Part shown: positions 8,982 through 18,400 of the stretch, piece by piece
Layout: the number at the start of each line of letters is the position of its first letter
Numbering within the stretch: position 1 is the stretch's first letter
Source of the DNA: Adhaeribacter pallidiroseus
GTDB lineage: Bacteria > Bacteroidota > Bacteroidia > Cytophagales > Hymenobacteraceae
Assembly: GCF_003340495.1 (NCBI RefSeq)
Contig: NZ_QASA01000001.1
Span: forward strand, 372,001 to 436,000
Length of the DNA: 64,000 bases
Reading direction: 5' to 3'
The notes under the pieces: model-generated
The model's input: the letters and a program-made list of their open reading frames with translations, nothing else
What the model was told of the DNA's origin: nothing
Databases searched by the model: none
Position numbers and translations under genes: made by a program

Positions 8982-10086
8982 AATGCACTTTTAATAGCAT
9001 GGATTCTAAGGTTAATCCGGGACCAAAAGCAAAGCTTAATACCGGCTGATTATGGTGAGCCGGCGTGAGGGTACTCAGCAAAGATTTTAAAACAAATAAA
9101 ACGGTGGCCGACGACATATTTCCGTAATCTCGCAATATTTCGTAAGCAAAGCAATTATGTTCTGGTTGTAAATCTAAAGCTTTTTCAATAGACTCCAGGA
9201 TCTTGCGCCCACCCGGATGTATCGCGTATAAGTTAATAGTTGTTAAATCAATACCCAAGTGTTGCAGTAACTTTTGGGTCAGGTTTTTAATCCCTTTTTG
9301 AATAAGATCCGGTACGTACGAAGACAAAGTCATTTCAAATCCATGATTGGCGATGTGCCAGGCCATCTCTTTTTTACCAGCCGGGATCAACTCGCAATGG
9401 AAAGCCGCTAAAGCCACATTTATTTGATTAGCCATAGGTTTGGCTTGTACTAAAACAGCGGCCGAACCATCACCAAATATGGCATTAGATACCAAGTGAT
9501 CATTTTCGCGGTATTTTTGAAAATGAATGGTGCACAACTCAGTACAAACTACTAAAACCCGGGCTTGTGTGTTGGCCTGACAAAAAGCATCGGCTACTTT
9601 TAAGGCATTAAAAGCCGCATAGCAACCCATAAAATTTATTTGGGTGCGTTGGGTGGTAGTGGGTAAATCCAGTGCTTGAATTAAATCAATATCTAAACCG
9701 GGCGCGTACATACCCGTGCACGAAACCGTAATCAAATGGGTGATACTACTTCGATCAAATTCTTCTAACGTGGTAAAACAATCCTCGATAGCCGCTACCG
9801 AAAGTGGTAGCGCTTCGTGTTGGTAAATGCCCATTCGTTGTTTTACTGTCGGGAATGGTTCCAGGTCAGGTGTATTTGGAAAAAATGTAAATTCACCGTT
9901 AGTAGTGGCATAATCTGGTAAAACAGTGTAACGCTGCGCAATGCCAGTAACCCGGTACAAGGCTTTTAATTTGCGGGTTTCTTCCGCATTCATTTGCAAA
10001 GCGGTAGCCATAAAATCGGCCGTTTGCATTTGCGCTATTTTATGGGGGGGCGTAGCAGTGCCAATTGCACAGATAAAGCTGTTCAT
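8974..10086 (-). CDS. Type III polyketide synthase (chalcone/stilbene-synthase fold)
   Basis: A 370-residue iterative condensing enzyme that extends an acyl-CoA starter with malonyl-CoA. The full catalytic triad is present: Cys155 in NFMGCYAAFNAL, His290 in YAIHPGGRKIL and Asn323 in DYGNMSSATVLF. The C-terminal FAFGPGLTLE is the conserved GFGPGLT-type loop. Length is normal. Bacterial members usually give alkylpyrones, alkylresorcinols or phloroglucinols; the starter cannot be inferred. It is the middle gene of a three-gene minus-strand cassette, 67 bp after the FAD oxidoreductase and overlapping the methyltransferase, so the three likely form one operon producing a modified aromatic lipid. 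Confidence 0.92.
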   Translation of the reverse strand: MNSFICAIGTATPPHKIAQMQTADFMATALQMNAEETRKLKALYRVTGIAQRYTVLPDYATTNGEFTFFPNTPDLEPFPTVKQRMGIYQHEALPLSVAAIEDCFTTLEEFDRSSITHLITVSCTGMYAPGLDIDLIQALDLPTTTQRTQINFMGCYAAFNALKVADAFCQANTQARVLVVCTELCTIHFQKYRENDHLVSNAIFGDGSAAVLVQAKPMANQINVALAAFHCELIPAGKKEMAWHIANHGFEMTLSSYVPDLIQKGIKNLTQKLLQHLGIDLTTINLYAIHPGGRKILESIEKALDLQPEHNCFAYEILRDYGNMSSATVLFVLKSLLSTLTPAHHNQPVLSFAFGPGLTLESMLLKVHYV

Positions 10087-10153
10087 CGTGGTAGTATAAG
10101 TAAAATTTACGAAAATTGTTTTGCTCTAGATGAGCGTAAATCTAAATTGTGGG

Positions 10154-11287
10154 TTAAAAGGCTTTACCGTGCGTATTTTTCATTAAAAAATTTACCGCCC
10201 AAGGCATTGGTTTTAAAAATGCGACGGCTGCTTCCGATACAATAGGTTTTCCGAATAAGCCTTGAATGATACGCCCAACCCGTAAACGAGCGGAAAACTG
10301 CTTGTGCCAATGCTGCGAATAGTTTTGCTCTAACTGGTAGCGGGAACACTTGCCTTGGAGATAAACGAGTACGTGGTCGCTGATAATTTTTGCGCCGTGA
10401 ATAGCCATGGCCATGCCGTTACCGCATAAAGGAGTAATAAGCCCGGCAGCATCACCGCACATAAGAACGTGGTTTTCGAGGCAGCTTTTAGGAGCAAACG
10501 ATATCTCATTAATCACTTCGGGCTGCTCGTATAAAAATTCACTTTCCCGAAAAATTTGTTTTAAGTAAGGATTCTGTTGTAGCTCGGCTTGCTCCATTTG
10601 AGCTATAGTGCCGTGTTTTTTTAAATTTTGGCGAGTGGTTAGGTAACAAAAACAATATTGATCTTTTTCAATAGCCGATATGCCGGCATAGCCATCATTA
10701 AAGTTGTGAAGCGCAATTAAATCCCGTGGAAAATCTGTCCGGATATGATATTTTACCCCCAGGTACGGCGATCGTTGCTGGAAAAAGCGGCGGTTAAATT
10801 GCCGGTCCAAATTAGTTCGCTTGCCATAAGCCCCAATCACCAGGTCTGCTGATAGCTCCCGGCTATCCGAAAGCTGGACGGTGAAAGTATCTGTTTCTTG
10901 CGCAAATTGTACATTGGTAACACTGGTATTTAATATAAAATTAACCTTTCTGGTTTGTGCTAACTTAAATAAATAATTATCCAGAGTGTAACGGCTTACT
11001 CCAAAACCGCCCAGATCAAGGGGAACTGTCAGGGTTTTTCCGGCTGGAGAACTTAACAGGAACCGGTTGATAGTAGCCGGTTGTAAAGCAGCGAGGTCTA
11101 TGCCTAAAGTTTTTAAAAAAGGTTTAACCTCATTAGAAATGTATTCGCCACACACCCGGTGGAAGGGGTATTGCTTCCGTTCAATTAACGTTACTGCGGC
11201 ACCAGCTTGTTGTAATTGCAAGCTGGTTATCAAACCAGCCAGCCCCCCACCTATAATTATTATATTTTTCAAAGTGTATAATATCAA
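10154..11287 (-). CDS. FAD-dependent oxidoreductase, geranylgeranyl-reductase/FixC-like
   Basis: A 377-residue flavoprotein. The FAD dinucleotide-binding motif IIIIGGGLAGLITSLQLQQAG starts near residue 9 and ends with the acidic residue of IERK. The segment FHRVCGEYISNEVKPFLKTLGI is typical of geranylgeranyl-reductase-family enzymes, and MCGDAAGLITPLCGNGMAMAIHGAK is the second FAD-binding motif. It is the first gene of the PKS cassette, so it probably reduces or oxidises the polyketide or its acyl chain. It differs from the hydroxylase-type SrsC partner known in Streptomyces, although both are FAD enzymes. The start at ATG 11287 leaves a gap of 144 bp to the divergent T9SS gene. Confidence 0.85.
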   Translation of the reverse strand: MILYTLKNIIIIGGGLAGLITSLQLQQAGAAVTLIERKQYPFHRVCGEYISNEVKPFLKTLGIDLAALQPATINRFLLSSPAGKTLTVPLDLGGFGVSRYTLDNYLFKLAQTRKVNFILNTSVTNVQFAQETDTFTVQLSDSRELSADLVIGAYGKRTNLDRQFNRRFFQQRSPYLGVKYHIRTDFPRDLIALHNFNDGYAGISAIEKDQYCFCYLTTRQNLKKHGTIAQMEQAELQQNPYLKQIFRESEFLYEQPEVINEISFAPKSCLENHVLMCGDAAGLITPLCGNGMAMAIHGAKIISDHVLVYLQGKCSRYQLEQNYSQHWHKQFSARLRVGRIIQGLFGKPIVSEAAVAFLKPMPWAVNFLMKNTHGKAF

Positions 11288-11431
11288 TATAACCTGTTAA
11301 ACCGCTCGGCAAATACTTTTTTTGGATTAAAGCAAGGGTTATGGGCTAAAATACAAAAACTAATTTATCCATGATGCGTTATTTCAAAATGTAAATTCAC
11401 TTATACAAATTGCTATTCATAAATAAAATAT

Positions 11432-11809
11432 ATGAAAAAAATTATACTTTTGTTTGGTGCCTGGTTAATCTGTCTGACTATTGGAGCACAGGTTAAAGCT
11501 CCTGTAGCGTTAGTTCCAGACAAGCCACAGGTAGTGGTACCAACAAAACGGGATATAGATAAAGAAGTAAATGTATTTCCAAACCCCAGTACGGGCAAAG
11601 TGTTTTTATCACTATCCGGGTTTAAAGGCAAACGCACCGAAGTGCAGGTAATCAATGTAATTGGTAATGTAATCTTGCGGGATAATTTTTACGAAACCGA
11701 AGATCAAACTACCAAAGTGCTCGACTTAAGTAATTTTGCCAGCGGTTTATATTACGTAAAATTAGAAGCCGATGAGTACAGCGAGATTCGAAAAGTAATT
11801 ATCAATTAA
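11432..11809 (+). CDS. Minimal T9SS cargo protein: signal peptide plus type A sorting domain
   Basis: A 125-residue secreted protein. A cleavable Sec signal (KKIILLFGAWLICLTIGAQ, residues 2-20) is followed by only about 25 residues of linker (proline- and lysine-rich). A complete T9SS type A sorting domain then starts at VNVFPNPSTGKVFLSL and ends with GLYYVKLEADEYSEIRKVIIN. There is no separate effector domain, so the product may be little more than a sorting domain delivered to the cell surface. It is divergent from the PKS cassette and has a terminator downstream. It could be a remnant of a larger cargo protein, but the signal peptide and domain are intact. Confidence 0.8.
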   Translation: MKKIILLFGAWLICLTIGAQVKAPVALVPDKPQVVVPTKRDIDKEVNVFPNPSTGKVFLSLSGFKGKRTEVQVINVIGNVILRDNFYETEDQTTKVLDLSNFASGLYYVKLEADEYSEIRKVIIN

Positions 11810-11863
11810 TCAATTCTTACAGTTTGCTTGAATCAGCTAAGTTTTTAAATTATTTGTATACTT

Positions 11864-11903
11864 AAAATTAAAAAGGAGCCAATTAAGGCTCCTTTTTAAT
11901 TTT
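11864..11903 (+). terminator. Rho-independent terminator
   Basis: Arms AAAATTAAAAAGGAGCC (11864-11880) and GGCTCCTTTTTAATTTT (11887-11903) are exact complements around a six-base loop AATTAA, 54 bp after the sorting-domain gene. The descending arm is T-rich. Confidence 0.85.
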
Positions 11904-12095
11904 ATTATTCCGCTAAAATTGGTGCAGGCGAGCTAAAATTTTAAAAAATAGCCCGTATAGCGGAGTAAAAAAGTAAAGCAAAAAAATTACTGCAATCCTG
12001 CCTTCCGGAATAAAGGGATAATATGCGGAAGCGTTGTTTTTATATTAAAAATTTGCTCATTTTTGTGAGAGTTGAATTTTCCTCGAAATAGGAAC

Positions 12096-12105
12096 AAAGC
12101 GCTTT
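12096..12105. promoter_or_regulatory. Possible LacI-family operator
   Basis: Perfect 10-bp palindrome AAAGCGCTTT ending 4 bp before the start codon of the LacI-family gene. Operators of LacI-family proteins are palindromes with a central CG or GC step, so autoregulation of the regulator-hydrolase pair is likely. The assignment rests only on position and symmetry. Confidence 0.4.
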
Positions 12106-12109
12106 CTGT

Positions 12110-13138
12110 ATGAAGAACAGACCGGTTACCATTAAAGATATTGCGCAGCAGTTACACATTTCGGTATCTACGGTGTCCCGGGCGTTACGGGGTTCTTCGG
12201 ATATTAACGCGGAAACCAAAAAAGCAGTTCTGGATTTGGCCGCCGAACTTGATTACCAGCCGAATTCCATTGCTTTAAGTTTGGTAAAAAGCCGGACGAA
12301 TATACTGGGCGTTATCATCCCGGACATTGCCGTGCAATTTTTTGCTTCCGCCATCAGCGGCATTCAAGAAGTAGCTTCCGCGGCGGGCTATAACGTCATG
12401 ATCTGTCAATCCAACGAATCAGAACAAACCGAGGCCAATAATATTCAGGCCTTACTTTCCAGTAGAGTGGCGGGAATTATTGTTTCGGTATCGGGTAATA
12501 CTACTAACACCAACCACTTTAAAATACTGCAGAAAAAAGGCATTCCTTTAATTTTATTTGATCGGGTGTGCGATGATATTGAAGCTTCTAAGGTTATTGT
12601 GGACGATTATCACGGCGCCTTAGCGGCCGTGGATCATTTAGTAGCAGTAGGCTGTAAACGGATTGCGCACTTAGCCGGCCCGGAAAAATTACAGATTACC
12701 GCTAATCGTAAGAATGGTTACCTAGATGCATTGCGTAAAAACAATATTGCCATTAACGAAGACTTGATTAAACACGTTGATTTCGACCGGCAAAAATCAT
12801 TAGATGCTACTACTCATTGGATACAGTCTGAGAACCCACCTGACGGTATTTTTGCTATAAGCGACCGGGTAGCCATTGGAGCCATGCTGGCCATAAAAGC
12901 AGCTGGTTTACGTATTCCGCAAGATATTGCCGTGGTTGGTTTCGGAAACGAAACTACCTCCTCGATTCTGGATCCGGCTTTAACAACGGTAATGCAATAT
13001 CCCGTAGAAATGGGGCGATTAGCCGCCCGCCTGTTTTTAGAACAAATCGAGACCGAAGAAGTAACTTCCCAAACAATAATCTTGGAAACCAAATTGCTGG
13101 TAAATAAGTCTTCGGACCGGATTCAGCTAACAAAATAG
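12110..13138 (+). CDS. LacI-family transcriptional regulator
   Basis: A 342-residue DNA-binding repressor. The N-terminal helix-turn-helix VTIKDIAQQLHISVSTVSRALRGSSDINAETK plus the hinge helix YQPNSIALSLVKSRTN fills residues 5-64. The rest is a periplasmic-binding-like sensor domain beginning TNILGVIIPD, with an effector pocket and the C-terminal AVVGFGNETTSSILDPALTTV typical of the family. Such proteins normally sense a sugar or nucleoside. It is followed 7 bp later by an SGNH hydrolase gene, probably on the same transcript, which suggests control of carbohydrate-ester use. The effector is unknown. A palindrome in front of the start may be its operator. Confidence 0.9.
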   Translation: MKNRPVTIKDIAQQLHISVSTVSRALRGSSDINAETKKAVLDLAAELDYQPNSIALSLVKSRTNILGVIIPDIAVQFFASAISGIQEVASAAGYNVMICQSNESEQTEANNIQALLSSRVAGIIVSVSGNTTNTNHFKILQKKGIPLILFDRVCDDIEASKVIVDDYHGALAAVDHLVAVGCKRIAHLAGPEKLQITANRKNGYLDALRKNNIAINEDLIKHVDFDRQKSLDATTHWIQSENPPDGIFAISDRVAIGAMLAIKAAGLRIPQDIAVVGFGNETTSSILDPALTTVMQYPVEMGRLAARLFLEQIETEEVTSQTIILETKLLVNKSSDRIQLTK

Positions 13139-13145
13139 TTCTGCT

Positions 13146-13814
13146 ATGGCTTATCTTAAAAACTTTAATTCTGTTTTTATTTGTTTATTAATAATCTTCC
13201 CGGATGCTTTCTTACAAGCTCAGGATTTATCTAAGTGGGAAAAGGAAATTGCTGCTTTTGAACAGCAAGATAAAGTAACTCCACCAGCGCGTTCCTCTAT
13301 TGTATTTACCGGCAGTTCCTCCATCCGGTTATGGGAAACCCTGGATCAGGATTTTCCGGGTAAGCATGTATTAAATCGGGGTTTTGGCGGTTCACAAACT
13401 TTTGAAGTACTGCATTTCGCCGATCGCCTGATTTTACCTTATCACCCCAAGCAAGTAGTAATTTACGTAGGCGATAATGACTTGGCGGCTGGTAAAACAC
13501 CTAATCAGGTCTTTACTGATTTTAAAGCTTTATTTCAAAAAATTAAAAAAAGCAATCCCAAAACAAACGTTACATTTATCTCGATTAAACCTAGCCCTTC
13601 GCGCAAGAATTTACTACCGGCTATTAAACAAACCAACCAACTAGTTCGGGCATATTTAAAAAAGCAGCAACGTACAGATTATGTAGATGTATATACCCGA
13701 ATGTTGCTGTCTTCCGGAAAGTTTAATCCTAAATTGTACCGGGCTGATAGTTTGCACATGACCGACGCGGGTTACCGAATTTGGGCAGAAGCAGTACGGC
13801 CGGTGTTAAAGTAA
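13146..13814 (+). CDS. Secreted SGNH/GDSL-family esterase
   Basis: A 222-residue exported hydrolase. A Sec signal peptide ends near residue 25 (IFPDAFLQAQ). The SGNH blocks are all visible: I in VFTGSSSIRLWE (nucleophile Ser), II in NRGFGGS (oxyanion Gly), III in YVGDNDLAAG (Asn), and V in DSLHMTDAGY (Asp and His). This fits carbohydrate-ester deacetylases or platelet-activating-factor-hydrolase-like esterases, so removal of acetyl groups from polysaccharide is plausible. It follows the LacI regulator by 7 bp. ATG 13146 puts the hydrophobic signal at the very N-terminus. Confidence 0.85.
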   Translation: MAYLKNFNSVFICLLIIFPDAFLQAQDLSKWEKEIAAFEQQDKVTPPARSSIVFTGSSSIRLWETLDQDFPGKHVLNRGFGGSQTFEVLHFADRLILPYHPKQVVIYVGDNDLAAGKTPNQVFTDFKALFQKIKKSNPKTNVTFISIKPSPSRKNLLPAIKQTNQLVRAYLKKQQRTDYVDVYTRMLLSSGKFNPKLYRADSLHMTDAGYRIWAEAVRPVLK

Positions 13815-14191
13815 AATATGCTGCGCCTTAAAGAATAGGCGTACAACTGTTATTTAATAACGGCCCTGCTGACCTTAATCATTCCTGGTATAGATAAGTT
13901 TTTTAAAAATTTAAATTGGATCTAGTCCGGATATTACAGGAACTTCAATTAATTGAACTTTTCTAATTTAGCGTTACAAATTTTTAAATATTATTTAAGT
14001 GCTTAATTACCTTTCTAGAGTTGATGCTTATAAAGAAGAAAACAAACTTAAACTTACTAGTTAGGAATAAATAATGTTATAAAAAGTTAATATTTAATTA
14101 TTTTAAGATTTTTTGTATTATTTTGCTTTAAATATAATTAAATAGTACCTTTATAACACATAAGTAAAATTAATAATTAAGGTCAGGATAC
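13815..14191 (+). other. AT-rich gap upstream of a hypothetical gene
   Basis: About 377 bp, increasingly AT-rich towards its right end. One copy of the AAATTTAAA word lies near 13910. No ORF, strong hairpin or promoter consensus stands out; the end nearest 14192 should hold the promoter of the small gene downstream. Confidence 0.5.
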
Positions 14192-14530
14192 ATGATTGAA
14201 GTTAGAACCTTTAGCTTTAACCTGCGGGTAGAAGAAAACAATTTTAAAAATAGTCATTGCCTAGGTAATTATTTTTTGGTATTATCCTGTGAAAGCCCTT
14301 TTGATGCAAATAAATCTTTTTCCGAAGAATTTTTGTCTGATTCGGAGTTGGCACCTTTTTATAGTTTTTCTGACTTATTAAAATTTGCCGAAGAAATGGC
14401 TACTTTCTGGAGGATTCGATTAATAGTAAACCCAAAGTTAGATTTAACGCGCGTAGAAGAATTAGCTGATCTTTGGAGTAAGATGTTCGAGTTAATAAAA
14501 CTAGAAGTAACGGGTGTAAAAGCGGCCTAA
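14192..14530 (+). CDS. Small hypothetical protein
   Basis: Not recognised. A 112-residue, acidic, probably soluble protein without signal peptide or membrane segment. It has strand-like N-terminal parts (EVRTFSFNLRVEEN, NYFLVLSCES) followed by helices (FSDLLKFAEEMATFWRIRLIV, LTRVEELADLWSKMFELIKL). The composition and length are protein-like and codon use matches the neighbours. It stands alone between AT-rich gaps, so context gives no role. Confidence 0.5.
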   Translation: MIEVRTFSFNLRVEENNFKNSHCLGNYFLVLSCESPFDANKSFSEEFLSDSELAPFYSFSDLLKFAEEMATFWRIRLIVNPKLDLTRVEELADLWSKMFELIKLEVTGVKAA

Positions 14531-14803
14531 ATTAATCCGGATTCTAGAGTTGTGCCAGTTCTTTTTAGTAGTAATTCAATTGATAAGGTATTTTCTTTTA
14601 TCAGTGCCTAATAGTGGAACTATTATTTTTCTATCCAGCCTGATTGCCAAAATTTTAACCACTTTATCTGTTCTTTTGCCAATTGGCAAGTAGCTTAAAC
14701 GGCTACAATCGGTTACAGGCAGGCTAAACATAGCCAACTGTTAAATCCTTTCGTGGCAGCTTAATAGCTTTTAGCCACATTTTTTAAATTTTAATAATTA
14801 TTC

Positions 14804-15976
14804 TTACTTGCGATACGCATTAATTAGTTCTGGTGTCGCAAAAAGCTTCCGCTTTTTTTCTTTTCTATCCTTTTTATGGCGGCCCCACCAAATTATAAAA
14901 CCCGTAATGGGTAAGCTGCCGGCAAATAAACTCGCTATAAAAGCAATTATTTTTCCGGGTAAGCCCGCAATGGCACCTACATGAATGTCGTAGTTCATGC
15001 GCATGAGTTTATCGGCAGCGGTGGCATTGGCTATTTTACCGTAAACATGTTTTACTTCTATCTCCTGTAAGGTGTGCTGGTCATAATAGCGGTAATCTGT
15101 TTTCCAGTATGTATCTGTTTCGGGGTTGAAGGCAATTTCAATGGAAGATTTTCTATTTTCGGGTATGTGCACTTCCATACTACCGGTAAATTGTTGGAAA
15201 TCAGGCTGCATTTTAAGCCATAACTGATCTATAGCGGGCATTTTATTGGCAGAGAGGCTTGCTTTGCCTTGAGAAAAACTTTCGTAAAATTCCGTCATCT
15301 GCTTCCCTCCGGAGGCAGTCCAGTAAATTGAATTAGCAACCCATTTAAAGCCCATTACTAAACCCGAAAGGGCAATAAATAAGATTATTGCGGTAATGTA
15401 AAAACCTAGTACGCTATGCAGATCGTAATTGCGGCGGCGCCAGGCGGCATTCCATTTTATGGAAAACCGTTGTTTGCGGGCCGCTTTATTTTTGGGCCAC
15501 CACAATATAATTCCGGTTATCAGCATTACTACAAAAATAAGGGTTGCCGAAGCCAGTATTGGTTGTCCAATAGTAGGCGGCAACCACAAGTAATAATGGC
15601 CCATAATAACAATCCGGAAAAAATCTTGGCTCATATCTTTAACCTGCATCACTTTGCCGGTATAAGGGTTTAGATAGACTAGGTAGTAATACTCTGGCGC
15701 GAAGTTGTAATACACAACCTGAGCCGATTTATTTTTTTGGTAAATAACACTATGGCTTTTTTTACCTGGCAATTGGGTATCGGCAATTTGTTTTAACTGG
15801 GACGGGGGAAGCATACCGGCATTTGGTTGGTAAACTACGTACCGGTAGGTTTGGGTGGCATTTTCAATTTCGCGTTGAAAAGCTAAGATACAACCCGTTA
15901 AAGCCAGAAAAAGTACAATAAGCCCGGAACTAAATCCGAGCCATAAATGCAGTTTACCAATTACCTTTCTTAGCAT
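14804..15976 (-). CDS. PepSY-domain inner-membrane protein, ferric-siderophore reductase-like
   Basis: A 390-residue PepSY-associated transmembrane (PiuB-like) protein. It starts with GKLHLWLGFSSGLIVLFLALTG, a membrane helix with a conserved histidine, and has three more membrane segments (about residues 130-160, 190-215 and 340-365). The periplasmic parts carry PepSY-like segments (YYYLVYLNPYTGKVMQVKD, WKTDYRYYDQHTLQEIEV). Proteins of this type sit next to TonB siderophore receptors and are proposed to reduce ferric siderophores using membrane haem. Here it begins 4 bp after the receptor stop codon, so it is the second gene of that operon and should share its iron control. Confidence 0.85.
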   Translation of the reverse strand: MLRKVIGKLHLWLGFSSGLIVLFLALTGCILAFQREIENATQTYRYVVYQPNAGMLPPSQLKQIADTQLPGKKSHSVIYQKNKSAQVVYYNFAPEYYYLVYLNPYTGKVMQVKDMSQDFFRIVIMGHYYLWLPPTIGQPILASATLIFVVMLITGIILWWPKNKAARKQRFSIKWNAAWRRRNYDLHSVLGFYITAIILFIALSGLVMGFKWVANSIYWTASGGKQMTEFYESFSQGKASLSANKMPAIDQLWLKMQPDFQQFTGSMEVHIPENRKSSIEIAFNPETDTYWKTDYRYYDQHTLQEIEVKHVYGKIANATAADKLMRMNYDIHVGAIAGLPGKIIAFIASLFAGSLPITGFIIWWGRHKKDRKEKKRKLFATPELINAYRK

Positions 15977-15980
15977 ATTT

Positions 15981-18371
15981 TTAAAAATTATAACCTACCG
16001 ATAAACGAACACTTCTGGGAGATTCGGTTTGCCAGTAATAACCATCCGGGGTGCCGTTATAATCAAAATCATAAGTCGAGCCGGAGTATAAATATGTATC
16101 CAGAATATTATTTACGTTTAAGGCCAGGTTAACTTTCCGGAACTGGTACGAAACCGAACCATCTAACCGGAAGTAATCGGCCACACCCCCATCCGTTCCT
16201 TCGGCCACAAACCAAGGAAAACGGTTTATTTGCCATTGGTAACCCATTGAAAGCCCCAAACCTTTTAACTTACTTTTATCAAGTCTGTACGAAAGCCAAG
16301 CATTAGTAACGTGTTGCGCAAAGCCCGGTACTTTTAATCCAATTTTATTTTCATCGGTGTCTTCGGTTATTTCCGAATCGGTGTAGGCATAGTTAAACGT
16401 TACGTTCAGGTTCGGTAAAATTTCGCCGCGTACATCTACTTCGGCGCCTTTGGTTTTCGTTTGGCCAAGTTGCAGCGAGTAAGTTTGGGTAGTATCACTA
16501 GGGTCGGCAACTAACTGGTTATTTTTAGTAATCTGATACACCGAGAAAGTCGCATTCCAGCGGCCACCTTGCCAATCTTTTTTAATACCCGCTTCCAGGT
16601 TATTGCCGGTAATAGGCTTAACCACCACGTTATTGGCTAACCGACCCGTTTGCGGTATAAAAGCTTGGTCGTAGAGGGCGTAAATGGAAGTGTTTTTAGT
16701 AATAGAGCCACTTAAACCTACTCTAGGCGTAAATTTTTCGTTCGAGATTAAGGTATTATACTGGTTGGTTTCTGCTTTGGTGTAGCGACCGGCTAGCGTG
16801 AGGCGGAGTTTATTTTCAAAAAAGCCTAACTCGTCCTGCAAATAAGCCGCGCCGTACTCCTGCGCCAAAATATTCGCGGCAGCTCTTGCGGAAAGTGGTT
16901 TGGAACGGTCGATAACCGGAAGGGTTAAATTGCCATAAACCGGATTATAGATGTTAAACGGAGTAGTAGCATCTAAACTGAAAGATTGATTCCAGTCGGC
17001 TAAATATTTTTTATGGCCGTAATCTAAACCAATTAAAGTGCGGTGCTGGATACCTTTCGTTTGAAATTCACCGTTCAAAAACAACTGACCAAAGTAGCTC
17101 TTGTTCGAAGCATCCCAACTGGATAAGGTCCGTTGCATGTCGCCGTTTAGCGCCACGCTGTTGATCCACAAAGAACTGCCTTGTTGTTGGTAATTAAAAT
17201 AAGCTCCTTGCGTGGTAAGCTTCCAGTTGGGCGAAAATTGGTGCTCAAAAGTTAAAAAAGTACTGTTATCCTTCATATCCGAAGGTTCCAGGTCCGGATC
17301 GGCAATGGTAAAATTACGGGGTAAATCTTTATAGGGTCGTGCGGAGAACACGTAAGCGGAGCCGATAGCAGACATGCGGGAAAATTGGTAGGTATACTCA
17401 GCTGTAAGGGAAGTTTTTTCGTTGAATTGGTATTTCAGTACCGGCGCAATGGTATAGCGGTTATTAAATTCGAAATTGCGCCAGGAATCTTTCTTTTGCC
17501 CCATCACATTTAACCGGTAGAGCAGTTTGCCGTTGGGAGTAAGTTTACCATCCAAATCGGCGGTGCCGCGATACGTAATAAAATTTCCTAAGGTAAAATT
17601 AACGGATTGCTTCGTTACCCCGGTAGGTTTTTTGGTTACTACATTATAGAAACCCGCCGGATCGCCGTTGGCCAGCATAAAGCCGGCCGGACCTTTCACA
17701 AACTCAATGCGTTCTACAAACGACATATCCTCGGAAAGTGGCCCCCAGGTAGACTCTACGTTCATGCCGTTACGGAACGGTGCCACCCGTGCCCCGCGCA
17801 TGTTCAGGCGAGTATAATTGCCCCAGTGCTCCTGGGCCGTTACGCCACTCACGTTGCGCGAAACCCCTTCGGCCATATCAAATATTTGCTGATCCTGCAG
17901 AATGCTATTGGTAATAACCTGAATATTTTGTGGTACTTCTAACAAGGGCTCCACCAAACGTAAGCTTTGCGAAGCTTTATCGGCTTTGTAACTTTTTTTT
18001 TGGCCCGAAATAGTTACTTCTTTTAGAGCTTGTGCGGAAGTATTAATAATGATATTGGCCAAGGTTATAGTTTGACCTGCCTGTACCTGCACCGGGATTT
18101 GCACCGTTCCGGCACTAACAAACGATATGATTAAGGTATGGTTTCCAGCAGGGGCTTTAATTTGAAAATTTCCTCTTTCATCACTTAAAGTACCGTTTTT
18201 GGTGTTTTCCAGCATTACGGTTACAAAACCTGCTGGCTGATTATCGGAAGTAATTACTTTGCCTTTTATTATACCTTGGCCAGTTTGAGCCAAGCTAGCT
18301 GTAGATGACATTAAATTTAAAAAAAAGCATAAACTGAGCAGCAGTAAAAATTTGTGATACATAGTAGGCAT
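15981..18371 (-). CDS. TonB-dependent siderophore receptor
   Basis: Outer-membrane receptor of 796 residues. After the signal peptide (hydrophobic to about residue 29) comes a carboxypeptidase-regulatory-like beta domain (GIIKGKVITSDNQPAGFVTVMLENTKNGTLSDERGNFQIKAP, about residues 33-75). The plug follows with QNIQVITNSILQDQQ and RGARVAPFRNGMNVES. The beta barrel ends in SPRSVRLSVGYNF, with the terminal phenylalanine used by the BAM machinery. The plug and the segment EFVKGPAGFMLANGDPAGFYNVVTKKPTG match the FhuA/TIGR01783 class of siderophore receptors. Translation could also begin three codons later at 18362. A promoter flanked by two Fur-like boxes lies directly upstream. Confidence 0.92.
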   Translation of the reverse strand: MPTMYHKFLLLLSLCFFLNLMSSTASLAQTGQGIIKGKVITSDNQPAGFVTVMLENTKNGTLSDERGNFQIKAPAGNHTLIISFVSAGTVQIPVQVQAGQTITLANIIINTSAQALKEVTISGQKKSYKADKASQSLRLVEPLLEVPQNIQVITNSILQDQQIFDMAEGVSRNVSGVTAQEHWGNYTRLNMRGARVAPFRNGMNVESTWGPLSEDMSFVERIEFVKGPAGFMLANGDPAGFYNVVTKKPTGVTKQSVNFTLGNFITYRGTADLDGKLTPNGKLLYRLNVMGQKKDSWRNFEFNNRYTIAPVLKYQFNEKTSLTAEYTYQFSRMSAIGSAYVFSARPYKDLPRNFTIADPDLEPSDMKDNSTFLTFEHQFSPNWKLTTQGAYFNYQQQGSSLWINSVALNGDMQRTLSSWDASNKSYFGQLFLNGEFQTKGIQHRTLIGLDYGHKKYLADWNQSFSLDATTPFNIYNPVYGNLTLPVIDRSKPLSARAAANILAQEYGAAYLQDELGFFENKLRLTLAGRYTKAETNQYNTLISNEKFTPRVGLSGSITKNTSIYALYDQAFIPQTGRLANNVVVKPITGNNLEAGIKKDWQGGRWNATFSVYQITKNNQLVADPSDTTQTYSLQLGQTKTKGAEVDVRGEILPNLNVTFNYAYTDSEITEDTDENKIGLKVPGFAQHVTNAWLSYRLDKSKLKGLGLSMGYQWQINRFPWFVAEGTDGGVADYFRLDGSVSYQFRKVNLALNVNNILDTYLYSGSTYDFDYNGTPDGYYWQTESPRSVRLSVGYNF

Positions 18372-18400
18372 AGCTAGAGGAATTTTCTTATCTATTTTTA

